Source of the DNA: VRUE01 sp963716245 | Lineage (GTDB): Bacteria; Actinomycetota; Thermoleophilia; Solirubrobacterales; 70-9 | Direction: 5' to 3' | Assembly (NCBI GenBank): GCA_963716245.1 | Contig: OY970300.1 | Location: forward strand, 1 to 64,000 | DNA: 64,000 bases | Shown here: positions 16,308 through 24,415 of the stretch, piece by piece | Position numbering within the stretch: the stretch's first letter is position 1 | Layout: each line of letters begins with the position of its first letter | Translations under genes and position numbers: made by a program | The notes under the pieces: model-generated | Seen by the model: only the letters and a program-made list of their open reading frames with translations | Told to the model about the DNA's origin: nothing | The model's database searches: none

Positions 16308-17159
16308 ATGGGCGCGGCGGACCATCCACGGGGCTCGGGGAAGCGCTCGAAGGGTCTCTACGCGGCGCTCGCCCTGGCGCTGCTCGGTGTGGTCCTCGCG
16401 GTGGTCGCGGCGGCGCTGGTGGACGACGGAGAGGGGGATCCGCAGGGAGCGGCGGCGCTCCCGGTGGACGACCGGCGCGACCCGGCACGGGCTGCTGCGG
16501 TCCTGAGCGTCGATCGGCCGGAGCCGCGAGGGGTGGACACGACCCTCTCGAACGGCTGGGAGATACCCGAACGGTACAAGGCGAGCCTCCAGGTCGAGCT
16601 CGATGGTGAGGTCCGGGCGTCGAGGCCGGTCGCGCTGGAGACGACGGTTCGCAAATCGGCGCTGCTGCCGCCCTGCGTGACCCTGGACGACGGCGGCCTG
16701 ATCCCCGGCGGCGGGTACAACGTCGCCCTGCCGGCCGAGCCGGCCCCGAACTTCAGTCGCACCCGACCCCTGAACCTGAAGCCAGGGCCCGGGCGAGCGA
16801 ATCGCTTCAGGATCGTGTTCGAAACGCCGGAGCTGGAAGGGGTCGCCGCTCTCTACGAAGTCGACCTGGCGATCCGCTACCGCGGCTCCGCCAAGCCGCT
16901 GCCGCTGGGGCGCTACCTGGTGATGACGCCGTTCACGCTCCACGCCACGGACTGGAAGTTCACCCTCGCCGGGCCGGGCCGCGCGCGGCAGCAGGCAAAC
17001 GAACAGGAGCTGCTCGACTACGGCCCCGCCGAGGAGTCGCTGCGCTGCTTCCGCCGCAACCGCGAGGAGATCGCTCCCTTCCTCGCGAGCGAGGCCGACC
17101 GCACCGCGACGATGGGGGCGCTGCTCGAGTTCATCGAAGCAACGCCCGGCGTCGCCTGA
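16308..17159 (+). CDS. Membrane-anchored protein of unknown function
   Basis: 283 residues: a short basic N-terminus (GSGKRSKG), one transmembrane helix (ALALALLGVVLAVVAAALV) and an extracytoplasmic domain with no recognised motif. The mature part contains KASLQVELDGEVRASRPVA and RFRIVFETPELEGVAALYEV and looks beta-rich. The C-terminus overlaps the CsoR operator of the next gene by one base, but no functional link is evident. Confidence 0.65.
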   Translation: MGAADHPRGSGKRSKGLYAALALALLGVVLAVVAAALVDDGEGDPQGAAALPVDDRRDPARAAAVLSVDRPEPRGVDTTLSNGWEIPERYKASLQVELDGEVRASRPVALETTVRKSALLPPCVTLDDGGLIPGGGYNVALPAEPAPNFSRTRPLNLKPGPGRANRFRIVFETPELEGVAALYEVDLAIRYRGSAKPLPLGRYLVMTPFTLHATDWKFTLAGPGRARQQANEQELLDYGPAEESLRCFRRNREEIAPFLASEADRTATMGALLEFIEATPGVA

Positions 17160-17175
17160 TACCCCTGGGGGGTAT
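17159..17175. promoter_or_regulatory. CsoR-type operator
   Basis: ATACCCCTGGGGGGTAT is a near-perfect palindrome of the ATACCCC...GGGGTAT type recognised by copper-sensing CsoR repressors. TATGCT (17173-17178), a likely -10, overlaps its right end, so a bound repressor would block transcription of the DUF4396-csoR operon starting at 17221. Confidence 0.75.
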
Positions 17176-17220
17176 GCTAGCCTGGTCTCACCGTCGCTCA
17201 TCCCGACCCCTGGAGACCGC

Positions 17221-17922
17221 ATGGAGACCAGCGCAGCCGCGCACGAGCACCATCACCACGAGATGCCGACCGAGGGGAGCGCCCTCACCGGCGTCGCCAT
17301 CTCGGCGACCCTGCACTGCCTGACCGGGTGCGCGATCGGCGAGGTCGCCGGGATGGCGATCGGCACCGCGCTCGGGTTCTCGGACTGGGGCACGGTCGCG
17401 CTGGCGGTGACGCTCGCCTTCCTGTTCGGCTACGGCCTGACCAGCCTGCCGCTGCTGCGGGCGGGGCTCGCGGTGAAGGCGGTGATCCCGATCGCGCTCG
17501 CCTCCGACACGCTCAGCATCGCGACGATGGAGATCGTCGACAACGCGATCATGCTCGGGGTCCCGGGGGCGATGGAGGCCGGGATCGGCGACGTCTTCTT
17601 CTGGGGCAGCCTCGCCTTCGCGCTCGTCATCGCCGGCGTCATCGCGGTGCCGGTCAACCGCCACCTGATCGCCCGCGGCAAGGGCCACGCCGTCGTCCAC
17701 GAGACCGGCATCCACGGCGGGCCGCCGGTCCGCGCGGTCGCGATCGCCGCGGCCGTCGCCTTCGTCTTCGGCAGCGCCGTGCTGATCGCGGAGGCGACGG
17801 GTGGCGACGGAGGCGGGCACGGCGATGGGCACGAGGGAAAGCAGGGCATCGGCCTCGAGAAGACGCCCGAGGGCCACGGCAACTCCCACATCGCCGCCTC
17901 CGGCCGGGAGGCGGCCCGATGA
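17221..17922 (+). CDS. DUF4396 membrane protein, His-rich termini
   Basis: A 233-residue protein with four or five membrane segments (AISATLHCLTGCAIGEVAGM, VALAVTLAFLFGYGLT, VFFWGSLAFALVIAGVIAV, VAIAAAVAFVFGSAVLI) and the CxxGC-containing first helix typical of DUF4396 proteins. The N-terminal EHHHHEMP and C-terminal GGGHGDGHEGK and GHGNSH tails look metal-binding. With the CsoR operator upstream and the regulator co-transcribed (ATGA overlap), a role in copper handling is a reasonable inference; the transported species is not known from sequence. Confidence 0.75.
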   Translation: METSAAAHEHHHHEMPTEGSALTGVAISATLHCLTGCAIGEVAGMAIGTALGFSDWGTVALAVTLAFLFGYGLTSLPLLRAGLAVKAVIPIALASDTLSIATMEIVDNAIMLGVPGAMEAGIGDVFFWGSLAFALVIAGVIAVPVNRHLIARGKGHAVVHETGIHGGPPVRAVAIAAAVAFVFGSAVLIAEATGGDGGGHGDGHEGKQGIGLEKTPEGHGNSHIAASGREAAR

Positions 17923-18218
17923 GCGCCGAGAAGGCCTCGACCGACCCCGCCTACCGGGGCGAAAAGGAGGCGGTGGTCAAGCGGCTGCGGCGAATCGAGG
18001 GGCAGGTCCGCGGCGTCGAGCGGATGGTCGACGAGGAGCGCTACTGCATCGACGTGGTCACCCAGATCACCGCGATCCAGGCGGCGCTCGACAAAGTCGC
18101 CCTCGGCCTGCTCGACGAGCACGCCCGCCACTGCGTGATCGGCGCCGAGGCCGGGCAGCAGGACGAGCGCACCACCGAGCTGATGGGCGCCGTGAAGCGC
18201 CTGATGCGCCACGGCTGA
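17919..18218 (+). CDS. csoR: CsoR/FrmR-family metal-sensing repressor
   Basis: 99 residues, all-helical, with the family core RLRRIEGQVRGVERMVDEE, YCIDVVTQITAIQAALDKVA and LLDEHARHCV. The Cys in RYC and the His and Cys in EHARHC match the Cys-His-Cys copper(I) ligand set of CsoR, rather than a formaldehyde-sensing pattern alone. It probably represses its own operon from the palindrome at 17159-17175. The start overlaps the upstream stop. Confidence 0.85.
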   Translation: MSAEKASTDPAYRGEKEAVVKRLRRIEGQVRGVERMVDEERYCIDVVTQITAIQAALDKVALGLLDEHARHCVIGAEAGQQDERTTELMGAVKRLMRHG

Positions 18219-18255
18219 CCCGGCCGTCGTGGCAAAGCGGCGAACCGGGTAGCCG

Positions 18256-18648
18256 GTGGAGGTGGACGCGAAGAAGCTCGCCACCGGCCTCGCCGCCACG
18301 CGCTTGGCGATCGGCGCCGGCCTTGCCGGGGCGCCGAGAACGGCGACTCGGGGCTGGATCGGTCCGCATTCCGAGAACGAGGGCGCCAGGCTGATGGCGC
18401 GGGCGGTCGGCGGTCGGGACATCGGGCTCGCCGCGGGCATCCTCGCCTCGCTGCCGGGCCGGAGACGGTGGGGGCGGAGCGGGGCAGCCCAGCGCTGGGT
18501 CGAGGCGGCCGCCTTCGCCGACGCGATCGACTTCCTCGCCACCGTGGCGGCACGCCGCTCCCTGCCGCCCACGGCGCTCGCGGTGGGCACGTCGATGGCG
18601 GGAGCCTCCGCCGCCGCCCACCTCTGGCTCAGCCGGCAGTTGGGCTGA
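18256..18648 (+). CDS. Small hydrophobic protein of unknown function
   Basis: A 130-residue protein from a GTG start, with hydrophobic stretches (LATGLAATRLAIGAGLAGAP, GGRDIGLAAGILASLPG, FADAIDFLATVAA, AVGTSMAGASAAAHLWLS) suggesting about four short membrane helices. The pattern is like small DUF4267-type membrane proteins, but I cannot confirm the family. It follows csoR by 37 bases and may be read through from it. Confidence 0.55.
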   Translation: MEVDAKKLATGLAATRLAIGAGLAGAPRTATRGWIGPHSENEGARLMARAVGGRDIGLAAGILASLPGRRRWGRSGAAQRWVEAAAFADAIDFLATVAARRSLPPTALAVGTSMAGASAAAHLWLSRQLG

Positions 18649-18691
18649 GTGTTGCTTGACAGCCGAGCGGGTAGAGACGAGACTCGAACCG

Positions 18692-19072
18692 ATGCAGAGC
18701 TGGGACCTCAAAGCAGTCGACGTCGAGGCGCACGAGCCGCAGATCCTCTCGACCGCCGACGACGCTCGGGCGATCGCCCTGAACCTGCCAGCCGGCGAGC
18801 AGATGCAGGAGCACGAGGTCCACGAGCGGGCCCGCGTGGTCGTGATCGACGGCGAGATCGAGGTCAGCGCCGCCGACGGGGAGACCGTCGCAGCCGCCGG
18901 CGGGCACCTCTTCGAGTTCGACCCCGGCGAGCGGCGCACGATCTCGGCCCACTCCGACGCGCGCCTGCTACTCCTGCTCAGCCCCTGGCCCGGCGACGGC
19001 CACCCGGGCGCGATGTCGCTCGAGCAGAAGGCCGAGGCGCGCGAGCGCGCCGCCGAGCGCGCCAACGGCTGA
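18692..19072 (+). CDS. Cupin-domain protein
   Basis: 126 residues with a single cupin barrel: the first motif region LPAGEQMQEHEVHERARVVV and the second AAAGGHLFEFDPGERRTISA, with metal-ligand-like His and Glu (EHEVHE). The start at 18692 gives a compact cupin; an in-frame upstream TTG at 18656 would add an unlikely leader. The C-terminal Glu/Arg helix is outside the fold. Substrate unknown. Confidence 0.75.
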   Translation: MQSWDLKAVDVEAHEPQILSTADDARAIALNLPAGEQMQEHEVHERARVVVIDGEIEVSAADGETVAAAGGHLFEFDPGERRTISAHSDARLLLLLSPWPGDGHPGAMSLEQKAEARERAAERANG

Positions 19073-19080
19073 GCGAGCGC

Positions 19081-19655
19081 TCAGCCCTCCCCGCCGCGCA
19101 GCCAGGCGATCGCGTCGGCGGCGTTGTCCTGGGGCGGGAAGACGGGATAGAAGGTCTTCGCGATGCGGCCGTCGCGGGCGATGAAGGTGAGGCGCCGGTA
19201 GTAGCGGCCGCCGTCCGCCTCGAAGGTGGGGAGGCCCAGTCGTTCGGCCAACTCGAAGCCGCTGTCGTTGAGGAGCGGGTACGGGATATGCTCGCGAGCG
19301 GCGAACTCGCGCTGCTCGTCGAGCGGCTGGGCGCTGAGCCGAGGACCGTCGCCCCGAGCGCCGCAAGCTCGGCGGCGCTGTCGCGGAAGGCGCAGCTCTG
19401 CGGCGTGCAGCCGCGCGCGCCCGGGATGCGGTCCCAGCCCGCCGGAAGCGGCCGGCCGGGCACGCCGGTCTGCGGATAGACGTAGACGACCAGCGGTCCG
19501 GGCCGGGCGGCCGCGGCGAGGTCGACCGGCTCGCCGCTCGTCGCCGCGAGGCGCACCGCCGGGACGGCGGCGCCGCGCAGGTGGTCGGCGGCGCCGTCGT
19601 CCTCGGGGACCGGCAGATCGTCCGGGAGGGCGTGGAGGTCAGCCGGCGGGCTCAT
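19081..19655 (-). pseudogene. Peroxiredoxin-like gene with a one-base frameshift
   Basis: The N-terminal half carries a peroxiredoxin signature (GPLVVYVYPQTG, GCTPQSCAFRD, LAALGATVLG). Near 19340 the frame breaks: the continuation LSAQPLDEQREFAAREHIPY, then FELAERLGLPTFEADGGRYY and ending AWLRGGEG, lies in another frame, ending at the TGA at 19081. One base appears missing between GTCCTCGG and CTCAGCGCC. If real, it removes the C-terminal half of the enzyme; if an assembly error, the gene is intact at about 191 residues. The start overlaps the upstream DHFR-like gene by 17 bases. Confidence 0.7.
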
Positions 19656-20208
19656 ACACCTGGATCGTCACCCCGTCGCCGCCGACCTCGGTCGAGCTGA
19701 CCAGCCGCAGGGTCTTCTTGTCGCCGGTCGGGCCGAACAGGCGCTTGCCCTTGCCGAGCACGACCGGGAAGACAATCAGGCGCAGCTCGTCGACCAGGTC
19801 CCCCTCGATCAGCGCCTGGGCGAGGCGGGCGCTGCCGTGGACGACGACGTCGCCGTCGAGCTCGCGCAGCTTCGTCACCTCGGTGGCCAGGTCGTCGGGG
19901 GCGATCACGGTCGAGTTCGCCCACTCGGGGTCGGCGAGCGTCGAGGAGACGACGTACTTGGGCATCTGGTTGAACTTGTCGGCGAACTCGCCCTCGCGCG
20001 AGGGCCACGCGTCGGCGAAGCCTTCGTAGGTGACCCGGCCGAGCAGCAGCGCCGCCGAGGCCATCGTCTCGTCGAGCTTGAACCTGTCGCCGTCCTCGCC
20101 GCGGTCGAACTCGAAGCTCCAGCCCCCGTGCTCGAAGTCCTCTCCCCCGCCCGGGTCCTCGATCACCCCGTCCAGCGAGACGAACTCGGTTACGACGATC
20201 TTTCCCAT
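19639..20208 (-). CDS. Dihydrofolate reductase-family protein
   Basis: 189 residues of the RibD C-terminal/DHFR-like fold: IVVTEFVSLDGVIEDPGG, SAALLLGRVTYEGFADAWPS, KYVVSSTLADPEWANSTVI, GDVVVHGSARLAQALIEGDL and LRLIVFPVVLGKGKRLF. Such proteins use NADPH to reduce unknown pterin-like or other carbonyl substrates; this subfamily is usually not the housekeeping DHFR. It is followed by, and overlaps, the peroxiredoxin-like gene. Confidence 0.85.
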   Translation of the reverse strand: MGKIVVTEFVSLDGVIEDPGGGEDFEHGGWSFEFDRGEDGDRFKLDETMASAALLLGRVTYEGFADAWPSREGEFADKFNQMPKYVVSSTLADPEWANSTVIAPDDLATEVTKLRELDGDVVVHGSARLAQALIEGDLVDELRLIVFPVVLGKGKRLFGPTGDKKTLRLVSSTEVGGDGVTIQVYEPAG

Positions 20209-20270
20209 GATGCCCTCCTTCGGATCGGTTTACGGCTAAGACCGCCGCGGCGGCGGAAACTCATCGGCGC

Positions 20271-20741
20271 TCACAGGTCCCGCTCGTAATAGAGCATGCG
20301 CGGGCCGTCGGCGCCGCCCTCGCGGTTGGTGAAGCCGCTGCTCTCGTAGAGAGCGCGCGCCGCGGTGTCCGTCTCGGCCGTGTTGAGGTCGATCCGGTCG
20401 ACCCCGGCCTGGCGGGCGGTGCCCATGGCCGCCTCGAGCAGCGCCCGTCCCATCCCCCGTCCACGACACCCGGGGGCGACGTAGAGCTCCTCCAGGTAGC
20501 AGCTCGGCGCGCTGCTCCAGATCGAGGAGAGGAAGCGCATCTGGGCGAGCCCGTCCGGTCCGTCGCCGACCAGGAGGACCGTCAGCTCGCCCGCGCCGAG
20601 CATCCGCGCCGCACGCTCGGTCAGGGTCGACACGTCCGGCGTCGGTTCCTCGAACTCGGTGTTGAAGTCATGCAGGAGCCGGGCCACGTCGGCCGCGTCC
20701 TCCGGCCCGGCCCGCCGCACCATGCCGCTCGGCTCAACCAT
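20271..20741 (-). CDS. GNAT acetyltransferase
   Basis: About 156 residues with the GNAT core: ELYVAPGCRGRGMGRALLEA (the R/QxxGxG/A acetyl-CoA loop) near 95-115 and an IDLNTAETDTAARALYESSG strand-helix leading to GF. It transfers an acetyl group from acetyl-CoA to an unknown amine. The ATG at 20741 is preferred, as residues upstream fall in the palindrome at 20762-20808. Confidence 0.8.
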   Translation of the reverse strand: MVEPSGMVRRAGPEDAADVARLLHDFNTEFEEPTPDVSTLTERAARMLGAGELTVLLVGDGPDGLAQMRFLSSIWSSAPSCYLEELYVAPGCRGRGMGRALLEAAMGTARQAGVDRIDLNTAETDTAARALYESSGFTNREGGADGPRMLYYERDL

Positions 20742-20761
20742 CGGATCGACCCTAGCGAGAG

Positions 20762-20808
20762 ACACGCGTCACGTTCGCCATCCCAGGGACGTCAAACGTG
20801 ACGCGTGT
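20762..20808. repeat. Intergenic palindromic element
   Basis: Perfect 14-base arms ACACGCGTCACGTT and AACGTGACGCGTGT around a core containing CCATCCCAGGGACG. It lies between chrA and the GNAT gene, both on the minus strand. It may serve as a terminator or belong to the palindrome family described in the findings. Confidence 0.75.
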
Positions 20809-20815
20809 GGCCGGG

Positions 20816-22012
20816 TCAGACGACGGTCAGCTGCAGGAGCGCTCCGATCGCACCGCAGCCGAGGACGACGTAGAGGACGGTCAGCTTGCCGTGCCAGCGG
20901 TTTAGCGCGAGGAAGGCGGCGACGGCGAGCAGCGCGGTCGGCACGTCGACCACGCCGGTTTCGACGATCGTCACGGTGACCGCGGCGATCAGGCCGATCA
21001 CGCCGGCGGCGACGCCGAGCAGGAAGGCCCTGGTCCGCTCGTTGGCGGCCGCCGCGACGAGGAAGCGGTGGAAGAAGATCGGCAGGACGAAGGCCGGCAG
21101 GAAGATCCCGACGGTCATCGCCAGCCCGCCGCCCAGGCCGCCCGCCAGGTAGCCGACGAAGGTCGAGAAGATGATCAGCGGGGCGGGCAGGACGCCGCCG
21201 ATCGCGAGCCCGTCGACGAACTGGCTGTCGGTCAGCCAGCCCTGGCCGTCGACTGCGCTCTCCTGCAGGAAGGGGATCACGGTGAACGCGCCGCCGAAGG
21301 TCACCAGGCCGGCTTTCAGCCCCTCGAAGAAGATCTCCGCCCCGAGCGGCAGCGCGATCGCGCCGGCGAGGAGGGCGAGGCCGAGCGGGCCGGGCATCGC
21401 GAAGGACGCCGCCTGGCCACGCCAGCGCGCGGCGTTGGTCCACAGCTCGTAGAGGAGCCCCGCGCCGAGCAGGACGAGGACGAACGGCGCCGAGGCGAAC
21501 AGGGTGAGTGCGAAGGCGCCCACGGCTATCGCCGCCAGGGGCACGTCTGAGATGAAGGTCCGGCTGAGCCGGACCAGCGCCCGCGCGACCACCGCCCCGA
21601 CCGCCGCGGCGAGGCCGTAGAAGACCTCGTCCAGCTTCCCGGCCAAGTCGGCCTCGACGTAGAGGGCGGAGAGGCCGAGCATCAGCAGGAAGCCCGGCAG
21701 CATGAATCCGAGGCCGGCGAGGAAGCCGCCCAGCCTGCCGCCGCGCAGCCGCCCGAAGTAGACGCACAGCTCGTGCGCCTCCGGCCCCGGCAGCACCTGG
21801 TACACCGCCAGGGTCCGCTTGAACGTGTCCTCGTCGACCCATTCCTCCTCGTCGACGCACTCGTGCTTGATCATCGCGATCTGCGCCGCCGGGCCGCCCC
21901 AGGCGAGGCAGCCGAACCTGAGGAAGCGGAGGAAGATCGAGCCGGGGGAGTCGGTCACGAGACGCCGCGCATCCTCGCCGATCGGCCGCCGCGCGGTCGT
22001 TTGCCTTCTCAC
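20816..22012 (-). CDS. chrA: Chromate transporter (CHR family, two-domain)
   Basis: 398 residues with two homologous membrane halves. The first has FLRFGCLAWGGPAAQIAMI and YQVLPGPEAHELCVYFGRLR; the second has KAGLVTFGGAFTVIPFL, GLAIGGVLPAPLIIFSTFVG and AFVLPIFFHRF. These match the long-chain chromate ion transporters, which export chromate from the cytoplasm. A GTG at 21958 would also give a start just before the first conserved segment. Weak point: actual specificity (chromate versus other anions) is inferred from the family. Confidence 0.88.
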   Translation of the reverse strand: MRRQTTARRPIGEDARRLVTDSPGSIFLRFLRFGCLAWGGPAAQIAMIKHECVDEEEWVDEDTFKRTLAVYQVLPGPEAHELCVYFGRLRGGRLGGFLAGLGFMLPGFLLMLGLSALYVEADLAGKLDEVFYGLAAAVGAVVARALVRLSRTFISDVPLAAIAVGAFALTLFASAPFVLVLLGAGLLYELWTNAARWRGQAASFAMPGPLGLALLAGAIALPLGAEIFFEGLKAGLVTFGGAFTVIPFLQESAVDGQGWLTDSQFVDGLAIGGVLPAPLIIFSTFVGYLAGGLGGGLAMTVGIFLPAFVLPIFFHRFLVAAAANERTRAFLLGVAAGVIGLIAAVTVTIVETGVVDVPTALLAVAAFLALNRWHGKLTVLYVVLGCGAIGALLQLTVV

Positions 22013-22077
22013 TTAACGGGCAGTCACTCATACCGGGACATAAGTGCCGGGGAAATACGACCGTGGAGGTTTGAGAG

Positions 22078-22713
22078 ATGGCTGACGCGACCAGTCCGCC
22101 GGGTATGGAAAGCACCCAGGGACAGAGCGAATCGCAGGCGCGCGAAAAAGCGCAGGAAGTCGCCGGTGGGGCTCAGGAAAAAGCACAGGAGATGGCGGGC
22201 CAGGCCCAGGAGAAGGCCCAGGAAGCCGCCGGGAAAGCGCAGAGCATGATGCGCGAGCAGGTGGACGAGCGCTCCACGCAGGCGGGTGAGCGGGTCAGCG
22301 GCACGGCCGAGGACCTGCGCAGCGTCAGCGAGGAGCTGCGCAAACAGGGCAAGGACACGCCGGCCAAGATGGCCGAGCAGGGCGCCGACCGGATCGAGCG
22401 GGTCGGGTCCTACCTGAGCGAGTCCGACGCCGACCTGATCCTCTCCGACGTAGAGGACTTCGGGCGTCGCCAGCCGCTGGCGGTGCTCGCCGGTGGCCTC
22501 GTCGTCGGCATCGCGGCGGCTCGCTTCCTCAAGGCTTCGAGCCGTAACCGGTACCAGAGCCGCACCGGGTTGGAAAGCCGGACGCGGGAGCTGGGCACGA
22601 CGGTGCCGCCGCGGCCGATCCCCGACGTGCCGGCCGAGCCGATCGGCGCGCCCGTAGGCACGCCCGAGGCACCGGTGTCGGGGGCTCCGGGCCAACCGGT
22701 GATGGGGCGATGA
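22078..22713 (+). CDS. LEA-like/coiled stress protein with membrane segment
   Basis: 211 residues. The first third is built from repeats around AQEKAQE (REKAQEVAGG, AQEKAQEMAGQAQEKAQE), like late-embryogenesis-abundant helices. A central helical region (SVSEELRKQGKDTPAKMAEQ) is followed by one hydrophobic segment (PLAVLAGGLVVGIAAARFL) and a Pro-rich tail. It is the first gene of a tight three-gene operon (ATGA overlap with the next). A strong RBS (GGAGGTTTGAGAG) precedes the ATG. Likely envelope or desiccation stress; inference only. Confidence 0.75.
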   Translation: MADATSPPGMESTQGQSESQAREKAQEVAGGAQEKAQEMAGQAQEKAQEAAGKAQSMMREQVDERSTQAGERVSGTAEDLRSVSEELRKQGKDTPAKMAEQGADRIERVGSYLSESDADLILSDVEDFGRRQPLAVLAGGLVVGIAAARFLKASSRNRYQSRTGLESRTRELGTTVPPRPIPDVPAEPIGAPVGTPEAPVSGAPGQPVMGR

Positions 22714-23135
22714 GCACCATGAACGGGCAGGCGAACGACCTGCGGGACAACTCGACCGGCGAGCTGATCAAGCAGCTGTCGGAGCAGAGCTCGATGCTGG
22801 TCCGCCAGGAGCTGGAGCTGGCCAAGGCGGAGCTGACCGAGAAAGGCAAGCAGGCGGGCAAAGGCGCCGGGATGCTCGGCGGCGCCGGTGTCGTCGGCCT
22901 GCTGGCGCTCGGAGCGTTGACTGCCTTTCTCATCCTCCTCCTCGCCGAGGGGATGGACGGGGGGGTGGCTGCACTGATCGTGACGGTGGTCTACGCCGCC
23001 GTCGCGGGAGTCCTCGCCCTGATCGGCAGGAACAGGATGAAGGAGAGCATGCCGCCGGCCCCCGAGGAAACCGTCGAAAGCGTTAAGGAGGACGTGCAAT
23101 GGGCCAAGACCCGAGCCAGATCCGCGAGGAAATAG
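22710..23135 (+). CDS. Phage holin superfamily III-like (DUF1469) membrane protein
   Basis: 141 residues: N-terminal amphipathic helix (ELIKQLSEQSSMLVRQELEL, AKAELTEKGKQAGKGAG), two transmembrane helices (VVGLLALGALTAFLILLLAE, AALIVTVVYAAVAGVLALIG) and a charged tail. This is the usual layout of DUF1469 proteins, found in stress-related actinobacterial operons together with DUF3618 proteins, as here. It overlaps the next gene by 37 bases. Confidence 0.85.
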   Translation: MSTMNGQANDLRDNSTGELIKQLSEQSSMLVRQELELAKAELTEKGKQAGKGAGMLGGAGVVGLLALGALTAFLILLLAEGMDGGVAALIVTVVYAAVAGVLALIGRNRMKESMPPAPEETVESVKEDVQWAKTRARSARK

Positions 23136-23632
23136 AGCACACCAGGTCGGAAATGGGTGACACCGTGGACGCACTGGCGCACAAGACCGACGTGAAATCG
23201 CGCGTCAAGGAGACGTTCGCGGACAAGAAGGAGAGGTTGCGAGGACAGATGATGGGCACCACGTCCCGTGTCAGCGAAGCGACCCCGGACACCCAGCAGG
23301 TGAAAGAGGGTGCCCGGCAGGCCGTCGGGGTGGCCGAGGAAAACCCGATCGGACTCGCCCTGGGCGGCGTCGCCGCCGGCTTCCTGGCCGGCATGATGCT
23401 GCCGAGCACCAGGGTCGAGGACGAGAAGGTCGGCCCGATCGCCGACCAGGTGAAGGAGAAAGCGGTCGAAACCGGCCAGGAGGCGATGGAGCGCGGCAAG
23501 GAGGTCGCCGGCCAGGTGACCGAACAGGCCGTCGAAACCGCCAAGGAAGCGGGCCAGGAACAGGCCGAGGAGATGCGCTCCGGCGGCGAGGAAGGCAAAG
23601 CGCCCACCACGCAGGCGCCGCCCCGACCGTAA
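23099..23632 (+). CDS. DUF3618 protein
   Basis: 177 residues beginning with the DUF3618 signature IREEIEHTRSEMGDTVDALA. A hydrophobic segment (PIGLALGGVAAGFLAGMML) precedes Glu/Lys-rich helices (VEKAVETGQEAMERGKEVAG-like repeats). It is the third gene of the operon, encoding a likely membrane-associated partner of the DUF1469 protein. Its role is unknown beyond envelope association. Confidence 0.82.
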   Translation: MGQDPSQIREEIEHTRSEMGDTVDALAHKTDVKSRVKETFADKKERLRGQMMGTTSRVSEATPDTQQVKEGARQAVGVAEENPIGLALGGVAAGFLAGMMLPSTRVEDEKVGPIADQVKEKAVETGQEAMERGKEVAGQVTEQAVETAKEAGQEQAEEMRSGGEEGKAPTTQAPPRP

Positions 23633-24415
23633 TTGGCCGAGGGCGACACCGTCCTCCGCGCCGCCAGGCGACTCGAGCAGGCGCTCGGCGGCGCGGAGGT
23701 CACCGTTTCGAGTCCCAATCCCCGCGGCCGAATCGCGGGCCTCGCGCGACTCGACGGCAGGCGACTGGAGGCGGTCGAGGCGCGCGGCAAGAACCTGCTG
23801 CTGCGCTTCGGGGACCTCGTGCTCCACAGCCACCTCGGGATGAACGGCTCGTGGCATGTCTACCGCCGCGGCGCGACGTGGCGCAAGCCGGCCGGCGCGG
23901 CCTGGGCGGTGCTGCGCGGCGAGGAGTGGGAGGCGGTCCAGTTCGGCGGCCCGACCCTGCGCGTCCTGCGCGCGGCGGCGCTGCGGCTCGACCCCCAGCT
24001 GGCGAGCCTCGGCCCGGACGTCCTAGCCGAGGACTTCGACCTGGCCGAGGCGGTCCGCTCCCTGCGCTCCGCCCCGGACAAGCAGCTGGGCGACGCCCTG
24101 CTCGACCAAACCCTAATCGCCGGCATCGGCAACATCTTCAAGAGCGAGGCGTGCTTCGCCGCCCGCCTCGACCCCTGGCGCCGGGTCACCGATCTCTCCG
24201 ACCCCGAGCTTGAGCGAGTCCTCCTCGCCGCCCGCGACCAGATGCAGGCAGCCGTGGCGAGCGGCCGCCACCCCAAGAACGTCTACCGCCGCGCCGGCCG
24301 CCCCTGCCCCACCTGCCGCACCCCGATCGCGTCACGCGGCCAGGGGGATGCCAACCGCACGACTTATTGGTGCCCGAGGTGCCAGGCCGAGGTAGCTGCT
24401 ACTCAGTGGCCGTGA
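23633..24415 (+). CDS. nei: Formamidopyrimidine/endonuclease VIII-type DNA glycosylase
   Basis: 260 residues from a TTG directly after the upstream stop. Motifs: AEGDTVLRAARRLEQAL (N-terminal catalytic helix), GKNLLLRFGDLVLHSHLGM, the helix-two-turn-helix LLDQTLIAGIGNIFKSEACF, and a C-terminal zinc finger CPTCRTPIASRGQG followed by YWCPRCQ. It excises oxidised bases with AP-lyase activity. Oddity: residue 2, the proline nucleophile in this family, is encoded as Ala (GCC); an N-terminal amine is still present. The 3' end overlaps the convergent gene by 17 bases. Confidence 0.88.
   Translation: MAEGDTVLRAARRLEQALGGAEVTVSSPNPRGRIAGLARLDGRRLEAVEARGKNLLLRFGDLVLHSHLGMNGSWHVYRRGATWRKPAGAAWAVLRGEEWEAVQFGGPTLRVLRAAALRLDPQLASLGPDVLAEDFDLAEAVRSLRSAPDKQLGDALLDQTLIAGIGNIFKSEACFAARLDPWRRVTDLSDPELERVLLAARDQMQAAVASGRHPKNVYRRAGRPCPTCRTPIASRGQGDANRTTYWCPRCQAEVAATQWP

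Noticed and set aside
18978..19655. A 225-residue peroxiredoxin running past 19081
   Set aside because: After residue about 105 the frame becomes Ser/Arg-rich and antisense to the cupin gene; the conserved continuation is in another frame.
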